Below, piece after piece: positions 8,282 to 17,316 of a stretch of 64,000 bases of DNA. This DNA comes from Aliarcobacter vitoriensis (GTDB lineage Bacteria > Campylobacterota > Campylobacteria > Campylobacterales > Arcobacteraceae). Numbering within the stretch: position 1 is the stretch's first letter; each line of letters opens with the position of its first letter. Under the pieces are notes generated by a model. It was not told the DNA's origin. It worked only from the letters and a program-made list of their open reading frames with translations, and ran no database searches. The position numbers and the translations under genes are program-made. Location of the stretch: assembly GCF_003316695.1 (NCBI RefSeq), contig NZ_PDKB01000005.1:62001-126000 (forward strand). The letters run 5' to 3'.

Positions 8282-10640
8282 ATGAAAAGAAAGATTTTCA
8301 TTTCAGTTTTAGCATCAATGATGTTAAGTGGAACAATGTTAAATGCAAAAGAGATAAGTTTGCAAGAAGCAGTAGAGAATATAGTAAAGAAATATAATGT
8401 AACATATATTTCAAAATCAAAAGATTTGAAGAATAAAATAGTAGATTCAGAAAAGTTGAGTTTCGGGGGGGGGTACGGTATTAAGTAATCTAAATAGTGT
8501 ACTAGAAGAACATAATCTCAAAGCTATCGAAGAAGATAGTATAATTTACATAATAGAAAAACCAAAATATCAAAACTTTGGTAATACTACTGTTTTAGAT
8601 GAAATATCTGTTTCTAGTTCTAATTATAAAAATGGAAGTGCAGAATCAGGCTACCTTGTAGATGAAACTTCAGAGATAGGACCTTGGAAAGGTAAATCAC
8701 TTCAAGATACACCAGTATCAATAAATGTAATCACAGAAGATTTAATACAAAATATTCAAGCAACTTCAGTTGATTCAATCTATAAAATAAATCCTGTTGT
8801 TCATTCTGTTACAAATCAAGGAAGAGAATGGTGGAATCCTATAAATCTTAGAGGATTTAGTATTAACACAGCTGCTTTTGATGGTATGAAAAGAGAAAAA
8901 TGGCAATATTTTGAAAATGCTAACTCTGAAGAGTTTGAACGAATAGAAACTATTACTGGTTTAACTGGGTTTTTATATGGGGGAGATAGTGTAGGTGGAA
9001 TTATGAATTATATTCCAAAACGACCAACCTCAAAAGCACAGCATAGTGTAACACTTGGTAATGCAGGGGGTAAAAGTGGATACTACACTCATATAGATTT
9101 AGGTGGCCCATTAACTGAAGATGGAAAACTAGGATATAGGCTAAATGTAGTTAGTCAAGATAATGACACTCATATAGAACACCAAAGTATAGAAAGACAA
9201 ATGATAAATCTAGCACTTGATTATAAACCAACGGATAATCTACTTCTTCAAGCAACAGTTTCAGATAGTAAATATAGAATGGATGGAATGCCTATGTCAT
9301 GGAACTTGAGTAGTGGAGTAAAAAGACCAAGTGCAAAAACAATAGATGCAAATAAACTTTGGGGAGAAAAGTGGACATTTAATGATAGAGAAACAAGAAG
9401 ATATAGTACAAATCTTTTATGGAATATCAATGACAATATAAATTTTAGAGCGGCTTATATGAACGAAACTTTGACACGCAAAGGTGTACAGTCTTCTGGA
9501 CGTATATCATCAGATGGAACTTATAGCAAATATACAGATAATTCTGAATGGTTACAAGATAGAGATGGTTATGGTGTAAATGCTTTCTTTGATTTTGACT
9601 TTGATACAGTTGGAGTAGAACATCAATTGACTCTTGGAATGCAAAAAGGTGAATCAAAAACAAGTGGGAATAGATATGGCTATTCTTCTGCTGCAAATGT
9701 AACTGTGACTGGATTATCTTTTAATAATCCAACATATCATAGTGAACCTATGAAAGATTCTATTACTTCAACTTTTAAAAATGAACAATATTTAAAAAGT
9801 ACAAACTATATTATTGGAGATAGTATAAGTTTTAGTCCAGAATGGGATTTACTTGTAGGAGCAAATTATGTTGAATTTGAATATAAAGATGATAACTATA
9901 AAAAAAGTAAATTGACTCCATCAGCTTCACTTGTATATAAACCAATAGAAAATTTAACTTTATATACAACATATATGGAAGCTTTAGAAATGGGTGGAAT
10001 AGCTGGTGATACTTATGGTGGATACGCAGTTATAAATGCAAATGAGATGATGGAACCAGTTAAAAGTGACCAAATAGAAGTTGGAGCAAAACTTACTTTA
10101 GGTAATACACTCCTAACAGCTACTTATTTCGAAATAGATAAAGCTTTTGAATTTTATGATAATGATGATATTACAAAACCAAAATATGTTCAAGATGGAA
10201 GACAAGTTCATAAAGGATTTGAGGTTACAGCAACTGGTAAAATCACAGATAATCTAACAGCTCTTGGAGGCTTTACTATACTTGATGCAAAAGTAAAGGA
10301 AAATAAAAACAATCCTGCTTTGGAAGGTAAAAGACCTAGTAATGTTGCAGATAATTTCGTAAAACTATATTTAGAATATACTCCATTTGATACTATTGAT
10401 TTTGCAGTAAATGGTGGAGCAAACTATACTGGAAGTTTCTATGGAAATAATCTAAATACTGATAAAATAGATAGTTATACATTGGTAAATCTTGGTGCTA
10501 GATATACTACAAATGCGACAACTTATCCTTTGACTTTTAGATTAAATGTAAATAATGCTTTTGATAAAGAATATTGGGTTAGTAGTAATTATTTAGGTGA
10601 TAGAAGAACGATTCATGCTTCTGTTCAAATGAAGTTTTAA
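8282..10640 (+). pseudogene. TonB-dependent siderophore receptor with STN domain, frame broken at a G9 tract (phase-OFF as read)
   Basis: The first frame (8282-8488) encodes a signal peptide (MKRKIFISVLASMMLSGTMLNA) and the first half of an STN domain, then reaches a stop just after nine consecutive G. From 8472 onward another frame is open without a stop to 10640. With eight G the whole reads as one 785-aa protein. Its parts would be signal peptide, STN domain (as in FecA/FpvA-type receptors), a possible TonB box (LDEISVSS), a plug (QDTPVSINVI; RGFSINTAAFDG; GFLYGGDSVGGIMNYIPKRP) and a 22-strand-type barrel ending in the usual terminal Phe (HASVQMKF). The ligand is unknown, probably a ferric siderophore. 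STN domains usually signal to an anti-sigma/sigma pair, but none lies nearby. A sequencing error in the homopolymer is the alternative explanation. Confidence 0.85.
8465..8473 (+). repeat. Homopolymeric G9 tract inside the receptor gene
   Basis: Nine G in a row occur within the STN-coding region of an otherwise very AT-rich gene; no other G or C run in the window exceeds five or six. The tract sits exactly at the frame break. Poly-G tracts of 8-10 are the classic slipped-strand phase-variation switches of Campylobacterota. Confidence 0.9.
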
Positions 10641-10662
10641 TTTGTGAAATAAAGTAATTTTT

Positions 10663-11262
10663 TTATAAATTTAATTCTAGTTTTTCTAAACTTTCAAGTG
10701 AAAGCTTATGGAAGTTTAGATAACTAGAGTTTTCATCTCCCATATATTTATAAAAATTTTCATTTCTTATTGTACAAACAAGTTGAAAATCTTTTCTTTT
10801 AAGATTTTCAAATTCAAAGTGAGTTTGGATATATTTTTCGCAATAATTTTCAAATATCTCATCTTTAAAATTTAGTTTATTTGTCCCTTTATTTAGTTCA
10901 GGACAAGAAATATCTATATAGATTTGATTATCCAAATGTGGACTCAAAGGATAAGTTTTACAAACTTTTGGGCGATTTTCATAAATTGTACATCTAAAAT
11001 TTTTTAAATGTGGACAAAAATCAAAGCCATTTGATAGCAAAATTACAGGTTTTATAAAATCTAAAGAACCAAAGATAAATAAAATAGGAAAATTTTTGTA
11101 AACAGTTTCAAACTCTTCTTTTAATATTTGAGAATATATACTTCCATATAAGCCACTACAACATTGTGCTTGGCAATTTTTACAATCCCCAAAAGTAAAA
11201 GTTTGATTTGAAATAGGTATAAAATCTTTCATAAACGAGATTTTACATATATTTTGTTTCAA
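10663..11262 (-). CDS. YkgJ-family cysteine-cluster (putative metal-binding) protein
   Basis: The protein (199 aa) shows the YkgJ/UPF0153 zinc- or iron-binding cysteine pattern: CKNCQAQCC near the N-terminus, then FCPHL....CTIYENRPKVCKTYPLSP. Members are small cytosolic proteins of unproven function, sometimes proposed to bind Fe-S or zinc. The C-terminal 90 residues show no recognised domain. Its start faces the inositol-phosphatase gene, so the two are divergent and share the region near 11262-11296. It converges on the TonB receptor gene with only 22 nt between. Confidence 0.8.
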   Translation of the reverse strand: MKQNICKISFMKDFIPISNQTFTFGDCKNCQAQCCSGLYGSIYSQILKEEFETVYKNFPILFIFGSLDFIKPVILLSNGFDFCPHLKNFRCTIYENRPKVCKTYPLSPHLDNQIYIDISCPELNKGTNKLNFKDEIFENYCEKYIQTHFEFENLKRKDFQLVCTIRNENFYKYMGDENSSYLNFHKLSLESLEKLELNL

Positions 11263-11273
11263 TTAGATAAAAT
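11262..11273 (+). promoter_or_regulatory. Putative -10 region (ATTAGATAAAAT) for the inositol-phosphatase gene
   Basis: The box matches TTTAGATAAAAT elements seen before metK (13954) and prmA (19285). It lies 23 nt before the GTG chosen as the start, and inside any longer version of the reading frame. That supports the shorter start. Confidence 0.45.
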
Positions 11274-11295
11274 ACAAAAAAATTTAGGAAAAATA

Positions 11296-12069
11296 GTGAA
11301 AAAGAAACTAATAAAAATTATAAAAAAAGCTGGAAAAATCTTAAAAAAAGGTTTTTATTCAAATAAAGATGTAACTTTTAAAGCAAAAAAAGATTTAGTT
11401 ACAAAATATGATGTTGCTGTTGAAAACTATTTAAAAAAACACTTTAGCAAACATTTTAAAGAGTTTAATATAATCGCTGAAGAGTCAGATAACTCAAAAG
11501 TAGAATTTAATAATTCAATTATAATAGACCCGATAGACGGAACTACAAACTTTGTAAATGGAGTTCCTCATACTGCTATATCTGTTGGAGTTTACAAAAA
11601 TAAAAAGCCATATTTAGCTGTTGTTTATAATCCAATTTTAGATGAACTTTATGTTGCAAAAGTTGGAAAAGGTGCATTTTTAAATGGTAAGGAATTAAAA
11701 GTAAGTACAGAAGAAGATTTACAAAAATCACTTCTAGCCACAGGATTTCCATATACAAGTGGTTCAAATGAAGATGATTTAAATGATGTTTTGAAAAAAA
11801 TCAAAGATGTTTTACCACATTGTCAAGATTTAAGAAGACTAGGAAGTGCTTCTATTGATTTGTGTATGGTTGCAAAGGGAACTTTTGAAGGTTATTATGA
11901 GATGAATTTAAAACCTTGGGATGTTAGTGCAGGAGTTTTGATATTAAGTGAAGCTGGTGGAAAAATCACAAATATAAGTGGTGGAGAATATAATCTATTT
12001 GAAGATAAATATATTGTTGCGACGAACGGCAAAATACACAATCAACTTTTATCAAAACTTGATATTTAG
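11296..12069 (+). CDS. Inositol monophosphatase family protein (SuhB-like)
   Basis: This is a Mg2+-dependent phosphatase of the IMPase/FIG superfamily. Visible metal-site motifs are EES (in IIAEESDNS), DPIDGTTNF and the late WDVSAGVLILSEAGG. The preferred start is GTG at 11296, with AGGA six bases upstream, giving 257 aa beginning KKKLIKIIKKAGKIL. An ATG at 11254 in the same frame would overlap the divergent YkgJ gene and a likely promoter. The substrate may be inositol-1-phosphate, a nucleotide such as pAp, or a sugar bisphosphate; sequence alone does not decide. It could also act in rRNA processing like E. coli SuhB. Confidence 0.88.
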   Translation: MKKKLIKIIKKAGKILKKGFYSNKDVTFKAKKDLVTKYDVAVENYLKKHFSKHFKEFNIIAEESDNSKVEFNNSIIIDPIDGTTNFVNGVPHTAISVGVYKNKKPYLAVVYNPILDELYVAKVGKGAFLNGKELKVSTEEDLQKSLLATGFPYTSGSNEDDLNDVLKKIKDVLPHCQDLRRLGSASIDLCMVAKGTFEGYYEMNLKPWDVSAGVLILSEAGGKITNISGGEYNLFEDKYIVATNGKIHNQLLSKLDI

Positions 12070-12080
12070 TAAGATTTATA

Positions 12081-12086
12081 TATAAT
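12081..12086 (+). promoter_or_regulatory. Putative -10 element for glmS
   Basis: TATAAT lies 45 nt before the glmS ATG in the 61-nt gap after the inositol-phosphatase gene. No clear -35 is seen. Confidence 0.4.
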
Positions 12087-12130
12087 CTTAGATTTTAAAA
12101 TGAAATAATATATAAAATTAAGGGAAATTT

Positions 12131-13933
12131 ATGTGTGGAATAGTTGGATATATTGGGAAACAAGATACTACAAAGATTTTATTGGATGGTTTAAAAGAGC
12201 TTGAATATAGAGGATATGATAGTGCTGGTATTGCTCTATTACAAAATGATAATATTGATGTTTTTAAAGCAGTTGGAAAGCTTGTAAATCTTGAAGAAAA
12301 AGTAAACTCTGTACCAAAACAAGATTATTATTTAGGTATCGGACACACAAGATGGGCAACTCATGGAAAACCAACAGAACTAAATGCACATCCACACTTA
12401 GGTGAATACTCTTATGTTGTTCATAATGGAATTATTGAAAACTATAAAGAGTTAAAAGATGAACTTATACAAAAAGGTCATCATTTTGTATCTCAAACAG
12501 ATACAGAAGTTATAGTACATCTTTTTGAAAGTTTTTATAATCAACTAAATGATGCAACAAAGGCTTTCCAAAATACAATAGAGCGACTTGAAGGTGCTTA
12601 TGCAATTTTGCTTATTACAAAAGTTGAACCAGAAAAAGTATTTTTCTATAAACTTGGAAGTCCTATGATAGTTGCTCGTGGAAATGAAAAAGATGAGATT
12701 TTATTTGCTTCATCTGATTCAGCTTTGATAGGACTAGCAAAAGATGTAGTTTATCTTGAAGATAGAATGGGTGGAGTTGCAACGGCTTCAAACATAGAGT
12801 TTTTTAATAAAAATGTATTATGGTCAAAGCTTCCAACTTCTAAACAATTTGCTCAAAAAAATGGTTTTAGATTCTTTATGGAAAAAGAGATTTATGAGCA
12901 AAGTGATGTTGTGAGTGATTGTATGCTTGGAAGAATAAAAGATAGTGAGATAAATTTTGATGAGATAAATCCTTCAATATTGGATGGGATAAATGAGATA
13001 AAAATTTGTGCTTGTGGAACTTCATACCATGCTGGAATTACATCTTCTTATTTGTTTGAAAGATTGTCAAAAATAAAATGTTCTGTTGAAGTTGCAAGTG
13101 AGTTTAGATATAAAGAGCCACTTTTAACAACTGATACTCTTTTTATTGTGATTTCTCAAAGTGGTGAAACAGCGGATACTTTAGAAGCTTTAAAAATGGC
13201 AAAAAATGCAGGACTTAGAACTTTAGTTGTTTGTAATGTTGATAACTCTTCTATGACAAGAGTTTCTGATGCGACTATTTTAACAAGAGCTGGAATAGAA
13301 AAAGGTGTTGCTTCTACGAAAGCATTTTCTACTCAAACAGTTGTTTTATGGATGTTAAGCTTGTATTTTGGAAAAATAAGAAATAGTATTTCAAAAGAGA
13401 AACTTCAAAGTGAGGTTTCAACTTTAAGAGAAGTTCCAAAATCTTTAAAAATAGAAGATAGTATACATGAAAAAGCAAAAAGACTATCAAAAAGATATTT
13501 ACATGGGCATGGATTTTTCTTTATAGGAAGAGATGTTTTCTATCCACTTGCTTTAGAAGGTGCTTTAAAATTAAAAGAGATTTCATATTTACATGCGGAA
13601 GGTTATCCAGCTGGAGAGATGAAGCATGGACCAATCGCTCTTGCAGATCCAGAACTATTTACAATTGCACTTATGCCACAAAATATGCTGTATGATAAAA
13701 TAAAATCAAATGTTGAAGAGTTAAGTGCAAGAGATAGTACAATTTGTGCTATATCGCCACTGGATTTTGATTTAGCTGATGATTTTATCAAAATAAATAA
13801 AAGTGAACATTATATGCTTGAATTTTTTGAAATGTTAGTGGTTTTACAGCTCTTATCTATGGAGATTTCTATAAGACTTGGAAATGATGTAGATATGCCA
13901 AGAAACTTAGCAAAATCTGTAACTGTTGAATAA
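12131..13933 (+). CDS. glmS: Glutamine--fructose-6-phosphate aminotransferase (isomerizing)
   Basis: GlmS makes glucosamine-6-phosphate from fructose-6-phosphate and glutamine, feeding peptidoglycan and LPS synthesis. The N-terminal nucleophile cysteine is Cys2 (MCGIVGYIG). The glutaminase domain shows YRGYDSAGIA, GHTRWATHGKP and HNGIIEN. Two SIS sugar-isomerase domains follow (CGTSYHAG, SQSGETADTLEA), and the end is LAKSVTVE, as in the family. The length of 600 aa is standard. AAGGGAAATTT precedes the ATG. No glmS ribozyme-like leader is possible in the short upstream gap. Confidence 0.96.
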   Translation: MCGIVGYIGKQDTTKILLDGLKELEYRGYDSAGIALLQNDNIDVFKAVGKLVNLEEKVNSVPKQDYYLGIGHTRWATHGKPTELNAHPHLGEYSYVVHNGIIENYKELKDELIQKGHHFVSQTDTEVIVHLFESFYNQLNDATKAFQNTIERLEGAYAILLITKVEPEKVFFYKLGSPMIVARGNEKDEILFASSDSALIGLAKDVVYLEDRMGGVATASNIEFFNKNVLWSKLPTSKQFAQKNGFRFFMEKEIYEQSDVVSDCMLGRIKDSEINFDEINPSILDGINEIKICACGTSYHAGITSSYLFERLSKIKCSVEVASEFRYKEPLLTTDTLFIVISQSGETADTLEALKMAKNAGLRTLVVCNVDNSSMTRVSDATILTRAGIEKGVASTKAFSTQTVVLWMLSLYFGKIRNSISKEKLQSEVSTLREVPKSLKIEDSIHEKAKRLSKRYLHGHGFFFIGRDVFYPLALEGALKLKEISYLHAEGYPAGEMKHGPIALADPELFTIALMPQNMLYDKIKSNVEELSARDSTICAISPLDFDLADDFIKINKSEHYMLEFFEMLVVLQLLSMEISIRLGNDVDMPRNLAKSVTVE

Positions 13934-13953
13934 TTTTAAAAATATAAGTTATA

Positions 13954-13965
13954 TTTAGATAAAAT
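13954..13965 (+). promoter_or_regulatory. Putative -10 region (TTTAGATAAAAT) for metK
   Basis: This extended -10-like box is 150 nt before the chosen metK ATG, so the transcript would carry a leader of roughly 140 nt. The same 12-mer occurs before prmA. Confidence 0.45.
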
Positions 13966-13974
13966 TAAGAACTT

Positions 13975-14114
13975 TTTTCTCAAAATGAGAAAACTGATTC
14001 TTTAAATTTTTATTTTAATTTTCTTAAATATTTTATAAGATATACAAAATGGAAAACAAAAGATGGAAAACAAATCAAGCTAAAGCTTGTGGAAAACAAA
14101 GGATGGAAAACAAA
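13975..14114 (+). promoter_or_regulatory. Structured, repeat-bearing metK leader
   Basis: The leader opens with a hairpin (TTTTCTCA/TGAGAAAA, 13975-13993). It then carries four copies of the 12-mer RTGGAAAACAAA at 14049, 14063, 14089 and 14103, followed by the metK start ATGGAAAAA at 14115 as a degenerate fifth copy. The copy at 14063 opens a six-codon frame (MENKSS, stop). No known SAM riboswitch fold was recognised. It may be a regulatory leader or simply slippage-derived sequence. Confidence 0.45.
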
Positions 14115-15326
14115 ATGGAAAAAAAATCTCAATATCTGTTTACAAGTGAAGTTGTAAGCCCTGGACACCCTGATAAATGTGCTGATATCATAGCAGACTC
14201 TATAGTTGATAGATTAATAATTGAAGATAGTAATAGTAGAGTTGCAAGTGAAGTATTTGTAGCTGGAAAACATATAGTTATCGGTGGTGAAGTAAAATCT
14301 AATGCAAAATTATCACAAAATGATTATGAAAAAATAGTAAAAGATACATTAGCAAAAATTGGATATGATGGGAAAAGTGCATTCACAAAAGAACAAGCAT
14401 TGCACCCTGATGAAGTAAAAGTTCAAGTTTTATTAAATCAACAAAGCCCAGATATAAGTCAAGGAGTTGATCAAACAACTGGAGAAATAGGAGCTGGAGA
14501 TCAAGGAATTATGTTTGGATTTGCTTCAAATGAAGCAGATGAATATATGCCAGCAGCAATAGTTTATGCAAGAAAACTTTGTGATACAGTTTATAATTAT
14601 GCTCTAAAAAACAATGATAAATTTGGTGTTGATATAAAAACACAAGTTACTGTTGATTATGAAACAAAAGAGAATTTTGAAAATTGTAAACCACAGAAAA
14701 TTCACACAATAGTTGTATCAGCACCTTGTGTTGAAGGTATGACTATTGAAGAAGTTAGAAAGACTATTCAAGGATTGATTGATAATTCTGGATTACCTTC
14801 AAATTTATATGATAAAAATAATACAATTATTCATATAAATCCAACAGGAAGATATGTAAATCACTCATCTTTACACGATAGTGGACTAACAGGAAGAAAA
14901 CTTATTGTTGATAGTTTTGGTGGATATGCACCTATTGGTGGTGGAGCTCAAAGTAGTAAAGATTATACAAAAGTTGATAGAAGTGGACTTTATGCGGCAC
15001 GTTGGATAGCAAAACATATAGTTGCATCAGGCTTATCTAAAAAAGCAATAGTTCAAATATCTTATGCTATTGGTGTTGCAAGACCAACATCTGTTTCAGT
15101 TGATACTATGGGAACGTATACAAAACATAATGATGACAAATTATCACAATTTGTAATGGATACATTTGCTTTAACGCCAAGATGGATAACTCAAAAGTTT
15201 AATTTGGATAAACCAAGTTCTACTACTTTCCTTTATGCAGATGTAGCTGCAAGAGGCCAAGTTGGACAAGCTGATTATCCATGGGAAAAACTTGATGAAC
15301 TTGATAAGTTTGAGAATATAAAATAA
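14115..15326 (+). CDS. metK: S-adenosylmethionine synthase
   Basis: MetK condenses methionine and ATP to S-adenosylmethionine. Motifs are [16 protein letters not shown] at the N-terminus, the [10 protein letters not shown] loop, and the phosphate loop [17 protein letters not shown]; family-typical [19 protein letters not shown] follows. I start at ATG 14115 ([12 protein letters not shown]...), giving 403 aa. In-frame ATGs at 14049 and 14103 would add 22 or 4 residues of low-complexity sequence made by the upstream DNA repeats. GGA at 14105-14107 lies 7 nt before the chosen ATG. accD follows after 10 nt and may be co-transcribed. Confidence 0.94.
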   Translation: MEKKSQYLFTSEVVSPGHPDKCADIIADSIVDRLIIEDSNSRVASEVFVAGKHIVIGGEVKSNAKLSQNDYEKIVKDTLAKIGYDGKSAFTKEQALHPDEVKVQVLLNQQSPDISQGVDQTTGEIGAGDQGIMFGFASNEADEYMPAAIVYARKLCDTVYNYALKNNDKFGVDIKTQVTVDYETKENFENCKPQKIHTIVVSAPCVEGMTIEEVRKTIQGLIDNSGLPSNLYDKNNTIIHINPTGRYVNHSSLHDSGLTGRKLIVDSFGGYAPIGGGAQSSKDYTKVDRSGLYAARWIAKHIVASGLSKKAIVQISYAIGVARPTSVSVDTMGTYTKHNDDKLSQFVMDTFALTPRWITQKFNLDKPSSTTFLYADVAARGQVGQADYPWEKLDELDKFENIK

Positions 15327-15336
15327 GGAGAAAATT

Positions 15337-16203
15337 TTGGATTTAAGAAATCTATTTAGCAAAATTTCATTTGATAATAAAGATAAAGAACAAGCAACAA
15401 AAAAAGATGCACCAAGCCACTGGGTGAAGTGTCCTTCTTGTAGTGCTTTGATGTTTTTTAAAGAAGTAGAGAATCAAGATAATGTTTGTCCAAAATGTTC
15501 ATTTCATATGAGAATTGGTGCAAAAAGAAGAATAGAAATATTAGCAGATGAGAATAGTTTTGTTGAATTTGATGCTTCTTTAAAGCCAAATGATCCTTTA
15601 AAATTCGTTGATAAACTATCTTATAAAAAAAGAGTAGAAGAGGGACTTGAGAAAACAGGAAGAACATCTTCAGTTATAAGTGGAGAGTGTAAAATTAATC
15701 AAATTCCAGTTCAACTTGTTGTTTTTGATTTTGCTTTTATGGGAGGAAGTTTAGGTAGTGTTGAAGGTGAAAAGATTGTAAGAGCAGTAAATCGAGCAAT
15801 AGAAAAAAGAGAAGCAGTTATCATAGTATCAGCTTCGGGTGGTGCAAGAATGCAAGAATCAACTTTTGCTTTAATGCAAATGGCAAAAACTTCAGCAGCA
15901 CTTAAAAAACTTGATAGTGAAAAATTACCATATATTTCTATTTTAACAGATCCAACAATGGGTGGAGTTTCGGCATCTTTTGCATTTTTGGGTGATATTA
16001 TCATGGCTGAACCTGGAGCTTTGATCGGATTTGCTGGACAAAGGGTTATTAAACAAACTATCGGAGCAGATTTACCAGAAGGCTTCCAAAGAGCAGAGTT
16101 TTTACTAGAAAAAGGTTCTATTGATATGGTTGTTAATAGACAAAAAATGAAACAAACTATTACTGATTTATTAACAATTTTTAATCAAGAGAAAATTAGT
16201 TAG
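15337..16203 (+). CDS. accD: Acetyl-CoA carboxylase carboxyltransferase subunit beta
   Basis: AccD forms the carboxyltransferase with AccA and makes malonyl-CoA for fatty-acid synthesis. It has the N-terminal four-cysteine zinc finger ([13 protein letters not shown]...[12 protein letters not shown]) and the crotonase-fold core with [11 protein letters not shown] and [17 protein letters not shown]. The ending [12 protein letters not shown]...[14 protein letters not shown] is diagnostic. The start is TTG at 15337 behind AAGGAG. The length of 288 aa is normal. It is followed by thiE-like and rlmH genes in a tight operon; accD next to rlmH is also the order in Campylobacter. Confidence 0.95.
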   Translation: MDLRNLFSKISFDNKDKEQATKKDAPSHWVKCPSCSALMFFKEVENQDNVCPKCSFHMRIGAKRRIEILADENSFVEFDASLKPNDPLKFVDKLSYKKRVEEGLEKTGRTSSVISGECKINQIPVQLVVFDFAFMGGSLGSVEGEKIVRAVNRAIEKREAVIIVSASGGARMQESTFALMQMAKTSAALKKLDSEKLPYISILTDPTMGGVSASFAFLGDIIMAEPGALIGFAGQRVIKQTIGADLPEGFQRAEFLLEKGSIDMVVNRQKMKQTITDLLTIFNQEKIS

Positions 16204-16206
16204 AAC

Positions 16207-16818
16207 ATGACTTCAAATTTAGAAAAAGCTTTAGGTTTTAAACTTGAAGCTTTTAACTACTTATATGTTTTATGCGATTATGAAACACTTTTAAAAAGGA
16301 ATATGTCTTTAGAAAAATTTGTAGATTTATGTAAAAAAAAAGATGTAAAATTAGTACAATATAGAGATAAAATATCATCTTTAGAAATTCAACAAAACAA
16401 TCTTTTATATTTAAAATCTAGTCTAAATATTCCTATTATTATAAATGATAAAATTGAACTTATAGATTTTGCAGATGGGGTTCATTTAGGACAAGAAGAT
16501 TTTTTTAAAATTCATAAAGATAAAAAAATAGCAATAAAGCTTTTAAGGGCAAAAATAAAAAATAAACTATTAGGGCTTTCAACTCATAATGAAATTGAAA
16601 TTCTTGAATCAAACTCTTTGGATATTGATATGATAGGATTAGGTGCTTATAAAAATACATCAACAAAAGATGTTGATACAATTTTAGGAGATAAAATTTC
16701 ATATTTGGCAAAAATATCAAAACATCCAGTTTGTGCAATAGGTGGAGTAAAAGTTGATGATATAATAGAAAATATAAGATTCAATGTTGTAGGAAGTGCA
16801 TTTTTAGATGAAAATTAA
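16207..16818 (+). CDS. Thiamine-phosphate synthase family protein (ThiE/TenI-like)
   Basis: The TIM-barrel ThiE pattern is visible in order: VKLVQYRDK (substrate phosphate loop), IIINDKIELIDFADGVHLGQEDF (Mg2+ and diphosphate region), IGLGAYKNTSTK and PVCAIGGV, closing with NVVGSAF. ThiE joins HMP-diphosphate and THZ-phosphate to thiamine phosphate. At 203 aa it is normal-sized, but it has about 20 extra N-terminal residues and some loop residues differ from classic ThiE (TSTK instead of TPTK). It could therefore be a paralogue. It overlaps rlmH by 11 nt. Confidence 0.78.
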   Translation: MTSNLEKALGFKLEAFNYLYVLCDYETLLKRNMSLEKFVDLCKKKDVKLVQYRDKISSLEIQQNNLLYLKSSLNIPIIINDKIELIDFADGVHLGQEDFFKIHKDKKIAIKLLRAKIKNKLLGLSTHNEIEILESNSLDIDMIGLGAYKNTSTKDVDTILGDKISYLAKISKHPVCAIGGVKVDDIIENIRFNVVGSAFLDEN

Positions 16819-17263
16819 TATTTATGCAATATTGAAACCAACAACTGATGATTTTGATAAAATTATAAAAGAATTTATAAAAATGTCATCAAAATATGCA
16901 AAAGTTGAAGTTCATTATATCTTTAATAAAGATATAGCAAAAGCACAAAGTATAGGGGATAAAGAAGCTAAAGAAGTATATACAAAAACTTATTTGCCAC
17001 TTTTAAAAGGCTTTAATGTAGCTTTAGATGTTTTAGGTAAAAAAGTTGATACTTATGCTTTTTCAAAATTAATAGAAGATAAGAATGAAATAAATTTTTT
17101 TATAGGTGGAGCTTTTGGCTTTGAAAGGGATTTTTTAGCTAAATGTGATAGTGTTATATCTCTTAGTGAATTAACTTTTGCACATAAAATAGCAAATATT
17201 GTTTTAACAGAGCAGATATTTAGAGCCTTATGTATCCAAAACAACCATCCATATCATAAATAA
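16808..17263 (+). CDS. rlmH: 23S rRNA (pseudouridine1915-N3)-methyltransferase RlmH
   Basis: RlmH is a small SPOUT-class methyltransferase that modifies pseudouridine 1915 in helix 69 of 23S rRNA on assembled 70S ribosomes. The protein (151 aa) carries the knotted SAM site INFFIGGAFGF and the C-terminal signature LTFAHKIANIVLTEQIFRA, ending NNHPYHK. Its length matches the family. It is translationally coupled to the ThiE-like gene by an 11-nt overlap. Confidence 0.94.
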   Translation: MKINIYAILKPTTDDFDKIIKEFIKMSSKYAKVEVHYIFNKDIAKAQSIGDKEAKEVYTKTYLPLLKGFNVALDVLGKKVDTYAFSKLIEDKNEINFFIGGAFGFERDFLAKCDSVISLSELTFAHKIANIVLTEQIFRALCIQNNHPYHK

Positions 17264-17279
17264 TTTATATATTTTCTTG

Positions 17280-17285
17280 TATAAT
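17280..17285 (+). promoter_or_regulatory. Putative -10 element before the 17317 gene
   Basis: TATAAT preceded by CTTG lies 32 nt before the ATG at 17317, between rlmH and the membrane protein gene. Confidence 0.45.
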
Positions 17286-17316
17286 AGAAACTCGTAAAAT
17301 ACAAAAAGGACAGAAT

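Noticed and set aside
8979-9070. G5 runs in the TonB receptor as further slip sites
   Set aside because: Five bases are too short for frequent slippage, and the frame across them is intact.
14049-14126. Regularly repeated 12-mers as a possible CRISPR-like array
   Set aside because: Units are too short, spacing is 12-26 nt without unique spacers of constant length, and no cas genes are near; they overlap a coding start.
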